Assembly (NCBI GenBank): GCA_017447165.1
Contig: JAFSOD010000004.1
Location: 62,001 to 126,000, forward strand
Direction of reading: 5' to 3'
Length of the DNA: 64,000 nucleotides
Source of the DNA: Bacilli bacterium
GTDB lineage: Bacteria > Bacillota_I > Bacilli_A > RFN20 > CAG-826
The translations under genes were made by a program, and so were the position numbers. Numbering within the stretch: position 1 is the stretch's first letter; each line of letters starts with the position of its first letter. The notes under the pieces are model-generated. The model was not told where the DNA came from and ran no database searches. It worked only from the letters and a program-made list of their open reading frames with translations. Below are positions 17,389 to 25,937 of the stretch, in pieces.

Positions 17389-18111
17389 TTAGTTTCCAGA
17401 TCTTGAGGCCATTGCATCAACATAATCTTGAATAGTGTATACATCTTGACCGTAAACTTTAGTAGAGAAGGCCGAACTGTCTGTTTTATCAAAGAAATTA
17501 GTTTTCATTTGAGAATAAGCGTTATAACCATTAGTTGTGTTGCTAGAGCATGTATTATACTTAGACATAACGACAGACAACTGTGCTCCACTAAATCCAT
17601 TTGTCGTACCAATAGAAGCATTTCTACTATTTCTGTTTTCTCCGCTGTCCCATGTTACGCCGTCGTTAAGCCAAATTGTATCTGCTGTTCCTAGAGCTCC
17701 GAGTGATTGAGTAAATGTTTGGTTGTTATTGCCCCAACTATATGGTCCATCGCTGTTACCAACACGAACAATAATATTAAGACTTGTAGTCACATTAGCA
17801 AGTGTAATATCAACATACCATAAGCCTTTATAATAATCAGATAGTACTTCTTCCGAGACTTTAATTTCTCCGGAACCACTCGCATTCCAATAATAAACAT
17901 ACATAGTGCTTCCAGTCCACCAACTAGTAGAACCAGAACTACCATTATTATCAATAATCCAAAGTCTTCTTTGATTTGTTGGAACAGCAGCTTTAGAGAC
18001 ATAAAGTAAAGAAGGGCTAGAAGAAACAACGCCTTGACTTAAAATAGCTATTCCTGTAGATAAGGCAATAGCACCCGTTATCGCTGAATACAAGTAGTAT
18101 TTCTTCTTCAC
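17389..18111 (-). CDS. Exported protein, possible carbohydrate-binding module
   Basis: 240 residues with an N-terminal signal sequence (AITGAIALSTGIAIL, residues ~9-23). No lipobox and no C-terminal anchor, so probably secreted. The middle has Trp/Tyr-rich beta-type sequence (TSWWTGSTMYVYYWN and LWYVDITLA) resembling starch-binding CBM26-like modules, but the match is weak. The C-terminal ~50 residues (YSQMKTNFFDKTDS, TIQDYVDAMAS) look helical. It lies next to the starch-binding surface gene at 18827. Function not assigned. Confidence 0.65.
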   Translation of the reverse strand: MKKKYYLYSAITGAIALSTGIAILSQGVVSSSPSLLYVSKAAVPTNQRRLWIIDNNGSSGSTSWWTGSTMYVYYWNASGSGEIKVSEEVLSDYYKGLWYVDITLANVTTSLNIIVRVGNSDGPYSWGNNNQTFTQSLGALGTADTIWLNDGVTWDSGENRNSRNASIGTTNGFSGAQLSVVMSKYNTCSSNTTNGYNAYSQMKTNFFDKTDSSAFSTKVYGQDVYTIQDYVDAMASRSGN

Positions 18112-18353
18112 AATGAGTCTCCTTGATTAAGATAGATTTTTTTTACTATACATTATTATAATCCAAATAGCAACATATAATTTGTAAACTACTGATGATT
18201 AAGTTTTTATTTTTAATAACATTATTCAAAAATATCATATAAACCATATCTCTTGCATTACTTAGTTTTAACATATTGCGCACTTATTATTTTAGTTATA
18301 TCTACTTTTTTCAGTTATTGATATAATCCAAATGGATTATGATAATATTTGAT

Positions 18354-18488
18354 TATAACAAAAAAGTTCTTCTGGACGTTATTATTTGTCAGCCAGAGCA
18401 GTTATCATTCTGGATCACTACATCCGTTCCGATTAGGGAATACGTTGTGGTCGTACACTGATTCTCCAACTCTGACAGCTTTGTTATA
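18354..18488. ncRNA. Candidate structured RNA
   Basis: A 135-base island less AT-rich than its flanks folds end to end. Closing helix TATAACAAA (18354-18362) with TTTGTTATA (18480-18488); inner helix TGTCAG (18387-18392) with CTGACA (18472-18477); apical hairpin TTCC-GATTAG-GGAA (18427-18440). A plus-strand promoter TTGATA (18318-18323), 17, GATAAT (18341-18346) would start transcription at about 18353, the first base of the closing helix. A minus-strand promoter TTGTCT-17-TATAAC also exists, so strand is undecided. The rod shape recalls 6S RNA, but I could not confirm that. Confidence 0.45.
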
Positions 18489-18734
18489 TGAATATTTAAA
18501 TTTTTAGACAACTGCTTTATTTTATATGTAATGAATATAGTTTTTGCCATTGCTTATATGGAGTCTATGTCACTAATTCTAATAGATACTTTATGAAACC
18601 TTTATTCATACATTTCCTGTCAATATAGCAATTGTATTTGTTTGGATATATAGGAGTTTTTAAAAGAGAAATATTTTTTTATTTTTTCGCTATTTTTAGA
18701 CACGATTTATTTTCAAATGTGATTTTATCCATTT

Positions 18735-18762
18735 AATCGCTTAAAATCGCTTAAATCGCTTA
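18735..18762. repeat. Three close copies of AATCGCTTA
   Basis: Exact copies start at 18735, 18745 and 18754. A fourth copy lies at 21304-21312, about 60 bases before the start of the starch-binding surface protein gene. Only nine bases long, so a binding site is possible but not shown. Confidence 0.5.
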
Positions 18763-18778
18763 TTTAATGTCTCCATTA

Positions 18779-18803
18779 TAAAAGCGGACCCAAAGGCCCG
18801 CTT
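18779..18803 (-). terminator. Terminator of the starch-binding surface protein gene
   Basis: Minus-strand stem AAGCGGGCC / GGTCCGCTT followed by TTAT. Confidence 0.75.
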
Positions 18804-18826
18804 AATAAACTAGATTAACTAGTTAA

Positions 18827-21244
18827 TTATTTTTGTTTCTTCTTTTTGAAGACTAATAATAATGTGAATGCTAAAGCGGATGCAGCAGCAATAGAGATTA
18901 CGATAATCATTGCTGAATTATTGCCAGTAACGCCTAATTCAATATAGAAACGAACGTTAGGAACAATGCCAGATTCTAAGAAGTCTTCTAATTCGTATTT
19001 GCCGCCAAGTTGTTTATAAATGCCAGCATATCTTTGACCAAATTCAATAACTTCGTCAACTAAAGAAGATTCACCGAGTTTGAGTTCGTCTTTAACTTCA
19101 TCTTCTAATGCTGCAAAGGCAGTAGCTTGAAGTTCCCAAGCAGCCTCAACAGCGGCTTGCTTGCCTTCTTCTGCTGAACAGGCGGTAGCCATCGCAGATT
19201 TGAATCCATTTGCGAATTCAATAGCCTTACTAACGTATTCTGGGACATCGCCGAAGTACACTTCGTCAACACCTGATTTAATCTTTAAGTAAACAGCAGC
19301 ACTACAAGCAGCAACACATTTCATTTCGTCTTTTTCACTATCGTAAACGAATTTGCCTGCTAAAGCGGTACTAGTAGCAACGATATCTGGACACCAGACG
19401 ACAGCATAAGAGTCATCGGCACCAGTATTAAGAACTTTAATTGTATCGTTAGCAGCGAATGTTAACATACCAGAGGCATATTGATCATAATCACCAAATG
19501 GATCGGTGTGATGCATTTCGATAGCGGTATTACCATTCTTTAATAAGTGTTGACCAGCTGCTGGTAAACCAGAAATCCATAAATTCTTGGCTTCGGTATC
19601 ATAATAAATATCTGCAGAAGCAACATTTGCAAGAATAGTCTTGTCTTCTTTTAAGTTGTTATTTGCAACTTTCTTAGAAGTAACAGCAACAGCTTCGCCT
19701 TCAATGGTATAAGCAGTAACTGCATCACCAGCGCTTAAAGCAACACCATGAGCAACATATTGATTTCCTTCACCTTTGCTTAATGCAACGTTTTGTCCAC
19801 CAATAGTGAGAACATGAGCTTCTTCATATCCACCAACATAGAGGAATAATGCTAAGTCTGTTTTTCTTTCTTTAACATAGATAACTTCGTTACAATCATT
19901 ATGAACTTTCCATGCTGAAGATTGGAATGCTTGTCTAGCATTATTAGTGGCACCTGCTTCTGGAGTTACATCTTCGCCTAAGCCAGAGCAATCTAAGCTA
20001 AAACTTGTGTCCCAATTAGTACCCGCTAATGCTTTAATAGCAATAGCAGATGAAGTTTTATATTGTCTAATATATGTTTCATCTGGTTCAAAGGTTGTGT
20101 CTAAAGTTAAAGTAACATTTTGTCCACTACCTTGGCCATCTTTAATATAACTATAGAATTCGTTATTTTGATATCCATTTGCCCAAAGGGAAATGCCACC
20201 ATCTTCATAAGTTTTTAAATAAATCTTTGTTAAGCCAGTGTAATTGACTGTATGAGCAAGATAGAATCCATTGGTAACATCACCATATACGTTGTTTCCT
20301 GCTACTGGTTTTTCTTGTTCGGAATCCCAATCTACACCGATACCAGAAGTAATTTCTACTCCATCAGCGTAAAATTTTAAATCTCCGCCACGCTTAGCAT
20401 ATTGAACTTCAGCAGAGTATTGATGTTTAACGCCTGCAGGTTTTTCATCTTCATCAAGAACAAATGTTACAGGAGCGTTTCCACGATTAACAATTGTGTA
20501 AACAGGTTCAACAACTTGTTTTGTTAAAACGATATGTACATTATTATCAGCGTTGACATAGAAATCAACGTCATAGGTTCCGCCTTCAGCAACAGAAACA
20601 TTACCATCGCCATTATCGAACCAATCATCGTTTTTAACATCACATACTTTTAATTCAGCATTAGCTTCTAATTCGAGACTAGAGAATGTAAAGTGATTGG
20701 CATCTTCACCATCAACAGTGAGTATATAATCATCATCAGGATCGTTCCATAAATTAAACGAACCAAGAAGATGATATTCTGGAGCAACTACTGGATATAC
20801 CGACCATACGCCTTGAGCTTTATTTCCGTCACCAGCCCATTGAGCAGTTTCAGAAGTGATAGTAAAACAATTCTTTTTAGATTGAATTTGTAAATCTTCT
20901 GTTTGGGCTCCCCAATTTGCAACAGTGCCTTCACCATTTACTCTAGTAAAAATTACAGAATCAGCTCCGCTTGGCACACTTGCAGACCATAAATCAGTTT
21001 GGCCTTCAACAACAGTCATTCTATCTCCTGGCCAAGTATTTACCCCTGTTGAAGTAGATGAATTAAAGAAATATGCACCAACAGCAGCGCCATCTGCCTT
21101 CCACCAAGATTGCGTATTTTTACAATACACAGTAGAAACGGTTGCCGCCTTAACTTCAGCGGCCTTGCTTTGATGTGCACCAACGGCTACACCAACACCT
21201 AAAGCCATTGCTAAAGTCGTAGCAAAAATTAATCCTTTCTTCAT
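18827..21244 (-). CDS. Starch-binding surface protein with C-terminal membrane anchor
   Basis: 805 residues. Signal peptide at residues 1-30. Residues ~36-140 fit a CBM26-type starch-binding module (WWKADGAAVGAYFF, WPGDRM, SVPSGADSVIFTRVNG). Residues ~155-245 form a second beta module (HLLGSFNLWNDPDDDY) related to those in the 1125-residue lipoprotein. More beta-rich sequence follows, then a helical region (~680-770) and a tail anchor: a membrane helix IIVISIAAASALAFTLLLVF and KKKKQK. There is no LPXTG motif, so it is probably held by the membrane helix. No catalytic domain seen, so it is a likely glycan-capture protein. It has an AAAGGAGA ribosome binding site and its own terminator. Confidence 0.8.
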   Translation of the reverse strand: MKKGLIFATTLAMALGVGVAVGAHQSKAAEVKAATVSTVYCKNTQSWWKADGAAVGAYFFNSSTSTGVNTWPGDRMTVVEGQTDLWSASVPSGADSVIFTRVNGEGTVANWGAQTEDLQIQSKKNCFTITSETAQWAGDGNKAQGVWSVYPVVAPEYHLLGSFNLWNDPDDDYILTVDGEDANHFTFSSLELEANAELKVCDVKNDDWFDNGDGNVSVAEGGTYDVDFYVNADNNVHIVLTKQVVEPVYTIVNRGNAPVTFVLDEDEKPAGVKHQYSAEVQYAKRGGDLKFYADGVEITSGIGVDWDSEQEKPVAGNNVYGDVTNGFYLAHTVNYTGLTKIYLKTYEDGGISLWANGYQNNEFYSYIKDGQGSGQNVTLTLDTTFEPDETYIRQYKTSSAIAIKALAGTNWDTSFSLDCSGLGEDVTPEAGATNNARQAFQSSAWKVHNDCNEVIYVKERKTDLALFLYVGGYEEAHVLTIGGQNVALSKGEGNQYVAHGVALSAGDAVTAYTIEGEAVAVTSKKVANNNLKEDKTILANVASADIYYDTEAKNLWISGLPAAGQHLLKNGNTAIEMHHTDPFGDYDQYASGMLTFAANDTIKVLNTGADDSYAVVWCPDIVATSTALAGKFVYDSEKDEMKCVAACSAAVYLKIKSGVDEVYFGDVPEYVSKAIEFANGFKSAMATACSAEEGKQAAVEAAWELQATAFAALEDEVKDELKLGESSLVDEVIEFGQRYAGIYKQLGGKYELEDFLESGIVPNVRFYIELGVTGNNSAMIIVISIAAASALAFTLLLVFKKKKQK

Positions 21245-21332
21245 ATAAAAATCTCCTTTTTGTTTTTATTAAAAAAACGATTGTATTATTATTTTAGAAC
21301 ATTAATCGCTTATATAAAACTATTTTTATATA

Positions 21333-21366
21333 TAAAAAATGACCAACCCGTTCGGGATGGCCATTT
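21333..21366 (-). terminator. Terminator of the starch operon
   Basis: Strong minus-strand stem ATGGCCATCCCG / CGGGTTGGTCAT followed by TTTTTT. It lies beyond the anchor remnant and is the first terminator downstream of the 1125-residue protein gene. Confidence 0.9.
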
Positions 21367-21384
21367 TAATTTGATTTAATCAAA

Positions 21385-21490
21385 TTATTTTTGTTTCTTC
21401 TTTTTGAAAACTAATAACATTGTGAATGCTAAAGCAGAGGCTACAGCGATTGAAATAACAATGATAACGACTTTATTATCTGTTAAGGCC
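21385..21490 (-). pseudogene. Remnant of a surface-anchor gene (3' end only)
   Basis: On the minus strand this reads LTDNKVVIIVISIAVASALA, FTMLLVFKKKKQK and a TAA stop, nearly identical to the tail anchor of the 805-residue protein (IIVISIAAASALAFTLLLVF, KKKKQK). A TAG stop lies in frame just upstream and no start codon is present. It is in a different frame from the 1125-residue gene ending 20 bases away. The rest of the parent gene is gone; most likely a deletion removed it and left the tail. Confidence 0.8.
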
Positions 21491-21509
21491 CGCTATAAAC
21501 GATTGATAA

Positions 21510-24500
21510 TTATTTATTCCAGAAACCAACTTCAGCATGGTTGGTGTAAGCGTTTTGGCTAACATAACAAGCATTGTTAGTGCCAAACTCACTTAAGGCG
21601 ATGTCTCTGGTTTGATAACTTCCAGAATTGAAGATAATCATATCGTATTTAGAAGTATCAATAGTGATAGAGTACACTGGTTGATTATACTCGTTAACCC
21701 CAGCATAGGACATTTCACATCCTGGCCATTCACCCATATTTGCTTTAGATGTATCATTCCAGACATAAGCTCTTAAGGTGCTCCAGGAATTACCACCTTC
21801 AGAATTTGGAAGGGTAAAATAGAATACTTTTTCTGTTGTTGGCTCAGGTCCAGTTTTATGTTCAACAACATAGAATTTACCTTCGCTATTGAGGTAGACA
21901 TCTAATGATTCAACATCTTCACCAACGACATAATTATCGTCTTCATGTCCTTCAGCAGCGTCGCCCCAGTTATACCAAGTATCTGCACTAGAATGGTAAC
22001 CGCGGACTCTAAACTCTTCGCCTTCTACAGGTACATAGCCTTCTAATTTAGCTAAGTCAGTACCTTCGCCAGCGCTCATTTTGGTCGCGCCTTCATATTT
22101 CCAACTGGTTTTGCTACCAACTAAGTAGTAACCATCTTCAGCTGGAACATCTTCACTAGGGGTTACTGATTTATGTTCAACGACATAGAATTTACCTTCA
22201 CTATTGAGGTAGACATCTAATGTTTCAACATCTTCACCAACGACGTAATTGTCATCTTCATGTCCTTCAGCGGCATTACCATAGTTATACCAGGTAGATG
22301 TTGCAGCGTGATAGCCGCGAACTTTAAACTCTTCGCCTTCTACAGGTACATAGCCTTCTAATTTAGCTAAGTCAGTACCTTCTCCAGCACCCATTTTAGT
22401 AGCACCTTCAAACTTATAGTTAGTTTTACTACCAACAATGTAGTAACCTTCTTCGGCTGGAACATCTTCACTTGGAGTAGATCCATTATGTTCGACAATA
22501 TAGAACACTCCAGCAGCGCTTAAATAGACATCAATGGTTTCAACATTTTCACCAACAACATAGTTAGCTTCACCATGTTCAGCCCAGTTATGCCATGATT
22601 CTACTTCGTTATGATAGCCACGAACCTTAAATTCTTGACCTTCGCTAACGGCAAAGCCTTCTAATTTAGCAAGGTCAGTACCTTCGCCAGCTTCCATCTT
22701 AGTAGCGCCTTCAAACTTCCAATTGGTGTAGCTACCAACTAAGTAGTAGCCGTCTTCTGCAGGAACATCTTCTCCAGGAGCTTCACCATTATCGTAATAT
22801 AACTTGATGTGGTTATCGTTAAGCGCGTCGAGATATAAATCAATATAGAAGCTACCTTCGACTAAGGTCTTGAGGTTACCTTCACTGGTTGTGGTCCAAT
22901 AAGCACCTTGTTCGGTATAGCCTTGAGTGGAACCAAACCATTTATCGTTAACGACGTCATAAATTTTAATTTCAGTATTTGCTTCTAAGGTTAGAGGTCC
23001 TAAGTAGAAGTGATTTGGATCAGTTGAATCTTCATTCATACCATATTGTTCTTCAGCTTTCCAAACTCCACCAATACCTTCAGCGTAATATCTATGCGAA
23101 TAAACAGGATCATCTTCAGTACCGTTATAGTAGAGCTTGATGTGGTTGTCATTCATCGCATCGATATATAAGTCAACATAGAATTCACCTTCGATGAGGA
23201 CTAATAAGTTACCTTCGCTGGTGGTCTTCCAGTAAGCACCTTGTTCGGTATAGCCTTCACTAGAGCCGTACCAAGTATCATTAACATAGTCATAGACTTT
23301 AATTTGTGTATTAGCGGCTAAGAAGATAGGTCCTAAATAGAAGTGATTAGAATCGCCTAAATCTTGTTTTAAGGCATATCTTTCGTCAACTTCCCAGACT
23401 CCACCAATACCTTCAACGTAGAATTGACTTTGTGGTAATGGGTTCTTAACGCTAATAGCGTATACTTCCTCACAACCAAATGCGGAAACAGTAATTTCCA
23501 CTTCGCCTGCACTAACACCAGTCACAACACCGTTATTAGTAACAGTAGCGATATTTTCATCACTACTAGAGTAGGAGAATAATTCTTTTGGTACTCCAGC
23601 AGGATCAGAGGTAGCACTTAAGGTAATAGAATTACCAATAGTGACTTCAGTTAATCCAATAACAGAAATACTATCGACTTCATAACCAACAGTTAAATTA
23701 ACAGTTTTAGAAGCGTTACTTCTAGTTTCTGTAACATTTAAGGTTGTACTTCCAGTAGCAGCAACCGCGTATAATTTGCCATTACTAACAGTAGCGACTT
23801 CTGGATCACCCACTGTATAAACAAAGTTAGGAATAGAAGCTTTTTCATATCCAGCTTTGTCAGTGGTATATGTCATAGGAATTTCGATATCGCTTCTTCC
23901 GTTTCTATTGGTGAGTTCGATATCTTCTAAAATAATGGATTGAACTTTAACTTCAAAGACAGTAACGGTCTTAGATTCACTAGTAACTAATCCTTCTTTA
24001 CCTTGAGCAGTCGCATAAATATTAGCACTACCAGTAGCTAAAGCGTGGACAACACCAGTATCTTCTTCAACAGTTAAGATAGTGGAATCACTAGAATAAT
24101 ATTTAACTTCTGGATGGGTCACTTGAACTTCAGGATCAGCAGCTCTAACAGCTTCAGCCTTCATGGTGAAGTTATGACCGATTTCTACTTCACTTTCGAA
24201 TTCAGTCACGTTAACTGTATCTGGATATATTGTACGGTCAGCGACTTCCACAGTTAATTCAATAATTTTATTAATACGTTCACTACTAGCGGTAATTGTG
24301 ACGCTACTAGTGACATCTTTAGTAGTTAAAATACCATCATCACTAACTGTAGCGACTTCTTCATTAGAAGAATGCCAAGATAAACCGATTTCTGTAGTGT
24401 CGCTTGGTTCATATCTTACTAAAGTATCTAAATGATATTGATGATTAAAGTCCGCAAGTAATGTTTCTTGAGCAAAACGAATATCAGTTACTGGAACAAT

Positions 24501-24887
24501 AACCTCAACACTTAAACTAATTGGATCAAATGATCCTTCTTTGTTAAAGCAAGTAATTGTGGTTTTACCAACTTCTAAGGCGCTCACAACACCTTTACTA
24601 ACAGTAGCAACAGTTTCATCACTACTAGACCAACTTAAAGCGGCTTTCACAGCTTTAGCAGGTTCAATTGAGTATTGATATTCGTGAGTTTCCCCACGAG
24701 GAATAGAGATGGATTTTTCTCCACTTTCAAAACTAACTTTTGTAATAGGGACACTATATTCGACCCATTCGGTATCGATATCTAAATCAGACTCATCATA
24801 ATTAAGTCCAACTGAACCGTTACCTCCACAGGATGTAAGAACTAGTCCCGTAAAAGCTAAAGCAAATAAGTAGTATTTCTTCTTCAT
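21510..24887 (-). CDS. Multi-domain starch-binding lipoprotein
   Basis: 1125 residues. Lipoprotein signal with lipobox LTSC at residue ~20. About five bacterial Ig-like (Big2) domains span residues 45-480 (WSSSDETVATVSKG, WHSSNEEVATVS). Two starch-binding-type repeats start near 487 and 599 (YVEGIGGVWEVDE, YAEGIGGVWKAEE). Three tandem ~105-residue repeats start near 702, 804 and 911 (GYYLVGSYTNWKFEG and variants). A CBM26-like domain ends the protein (WPGCEMSYAG, IIFNSG). No enzyme domain. It should display several glucan-binding sites above the membrane, comparable in role to Bacteroidetes SusE/SusF but on a different scaffold. Last gene of the starch operon. Confidence 0.85.
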   Translation of the reverse strand: MKKKYYLFALAFTGLVLTSCGGNGSVGLNYDESDLDIDTEWVEYSVPITKVSFESGEKSISIPRGETHEYQYSIEPAKAVKAALSWSSSDETVATVSKGVVSALEVGKTTITCFNKEGSFDPISLSVEVIVPVTDIRFAQETLLADFNHQYHLDTLVRYEPSDTTEIGLSWHSSNEEVATVSDDGILTTKDVTSSVTITASSERINKIIELTVEVADRTIYPDTVNVTEFESEVEIGHNFTMKAEAVRAADPEVQVTHPEVKYYSSDSTILTVEEDTGVVHALATGSANIYATAQGKEGLVTSESKTVTVFEVKVQSIILEDIELTNRNGRSDIEIPMTYTTDKAGYEKASIPNFVYTVGDPEVATVSNGKLYAVAATGSTTLNVTETRSNASKTVNLTVGYEVDSISVIGLTEVTIGNSITLSATSDPAGVPKELFSYSSSDENIATVTNNGVVTGVSAGEVEITVSAFGCEEVYAISVKNPLPQSQFYVEGIGGVWEVDERYALKQDLGDSNHFYLGPIFLAANTQIKVYDYVNDTWYGSSEGYTEQGAYWKTTSEGNLLVLIEGEFYVDLYIDAMNDNHIKLYYNGTEDDPVYSHRYYAEGIGGVWKAEEQYGMNEDSTDPNHFYLGPLTLEANTEIKIYDVVNDKWFGSTQGYTEQGAYWTTTSEGNLKTLVEGSFYIDLYLDALNDNHIKLYYDNGEAPGEDVPAEDGYYLVGSYTNWKFEGATKMEAGEGTDLAKLEGFAVSEGQEFKVRGYHNEVESWHNWAEHGEANYVVGENVETIDVYLSAAGVFYIVEHNGSTPSEDVPAEEGYYIVGSKTNYKFEGATKMGAGEGTDLAKLEGYVPVEGEEFKVRGYHAATSTWYNYGNAAEGHEDDNYVVGEDVETLDVYLNSEGKFYVVEHKSVTPSEDVPAEDGYYLVGSKTSWKYEGATKMSAGEGTDLAKLEGYVPVEGEEFRVRGYHSSADTWYNWGDAAEGHEDDNYVVGEDVESLDVYLNSEGKFYVVEHKTGPEPTTEKVFYFTLPNSEGGNSWSTLRAYVWNDTSKANMGEWPGCEMSYAGVNEYNQPVYSITIDTSKYDMIIFNSGSYQTRDIALSEFGTNNACYVSQNAYTNHAEVGFWNK

Positions 24888-24900
24888 GATTAACTACCTC

Positions 24901-25920
24901 CTATGCTGGTAAAACTGGGACATCAAACCATTGTCCGTATAAAGACACGGAATAACTCATCATTGGTAAATCTGCAATGGTGTCTTTATTCATATCCCAT
25001 AAGTTTTCTTTTGTATCAATGATTGGGTGAGTGGACCAACCGATAAAGTATGGGAAGGCAGGATCCATAGCCTGAGAATCAGAAACTGTAGGAATTAAGG
25101 AATTGCCTTGAGCATCTTTAGCTTCGATAAGAGGTCTATCATAGTACCAATCAAATTTCGCTAATAATTTGGTTTTAGTTGTATCTTTAGGATCAGCGTT
25201 ATTGTAATCAATGTAGAAATAGACAGTATAGTCTTTATCGCCTTCTTCTTCGCTACCTAAAACGGTAACGTGACATTTAGCACTTGCGTCTCCAGCAGTA
25301 ACTAAAACATCAGCTTCACCTTTATTTTTTGCTTTAACAACACATGCTGAGGCAGTAGATTCTGTAATTTCTATAACAGTGGTATTGCCAGCGTCAAATG
25401 TCGCGTCCGCTAAAGGAGAAACAGTCGCGGATAAGTTAAATTCTTCTCCGACTGAAAGAGTTCTACTATTTGTAGATAAAGTAATTGTGGTTGTTGTACC
25501 TGGGCCTGGCTCTGGTACTGGACCTGGGCCTGGAGTAGGATCAGCGGCCACATAAATCTCACAAGTTGCCATACGATAGCCAGCAATAAAGGAGATTTGA
25601 GTAGTGCCACTACCAACAACCTCGACAAAGCAGGTGTCCGCCTCATAATCAGGAGCGATTCTAGCGACACTAGTCTTGCTAGAGGCCCATCTCTTAGAGA
25701 TTTCCACTTCTTCATCATCTTTAAATTTAATATCGGCTAAAAGTTCAAAAGTATCACCGATACTACATGACATATATTCCTCTGATAATGTCACAGCTTC
25801 CACTAATTTGTTGTTGTGGGAATAATCTGTTCCGCTTGGAGCAGGTGATTCACCACAAGAAGAGATACCAAACGCTAATAAAGCGAAGGATGATAATGCT
25901 AATCTAATAATCTTTTTCAT
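24901..25920 (-). CDS. Ig-like domain lipoprotein of the starch operon
   Basis: 339-residue lipoprotein (lipobox ISSC near residue 22). A first Ig-like domain (~40-130) contains the Big2-like core RWASSKTSVARIAPD; a proline/glycine linker (PGPGPVPEPGPG) follows, then a second Ig-like domain (~145-225). The C-terminal ~110 residues (YTVYFYIDYNNADP, FIGWSTHP, LYGQWFDVP) resemble Listeria-Bacteroides-type repeats. It lies 17 bases after the pullulanase and 13 before the 1125-residue gene. Probably an accessory surface protein; substrate unknown. Confidence 0.75.
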   Translation of the reverse strand: MKKIIRLALSSFALLAFGISSCGESPAPSGTDYSHNNKLVEAVTLSEEYMSCSIGDTFELLADIKFKDDEEVEISKRWASSKTSVARIAPDYEADTCFVEVVGSGTTQISFIAGYRMATCEIYVAADPTPGPGPVPEPGPGTTTTITLSTNSRTLSVGEEFNLSATVSPLADATFDAGNTTVIEITESTASACVVKAKNKGEADVLVTAGDASAKCHVTVLGSEEEGDKDYTVYFYIDYNNADPKDTTKTKLLAKFDWYYDRPLIEAKDAQGNSLIPTVSDSQAMDPAFPYFIGWSTHPIIDTKENLWDMNKDTIADLPMMSYSVSLYGQWFDVPVLPA

Positions 25921-25937
25921 CGTTCTATCCTCCCTTA

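Larger units (their letters stand above)
18112..18826. other. Long intergenic region without a protein gene
   Basis: Besides the RNA candidate (18354-18488), the AATCGCTTA repeats (18735-18762) and the terminator at 18779, the rest is very AT-rich and shows no supported coding frame. The stretch 18112-18300 probably carries the promoter of the 240-residue protein; I could not pick it with confidence. Confidence 0.6.

Noticed and set aside
18354-18488. Firm call as 6S RNA, tmRNA or SRP RNA
   Set aside because: Rod shape is compatible with 6S, but no diagnostic motif can be shown; the SRP tetraloop region and tmRNA reading frame are absent.
25410-25718. 102-residue minus-strand frame inside the 339-residue lipoprotein gene, and similar frames inside other large genes
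   Set aside because: Shadows of real genes with biased composition and no independent start signals.
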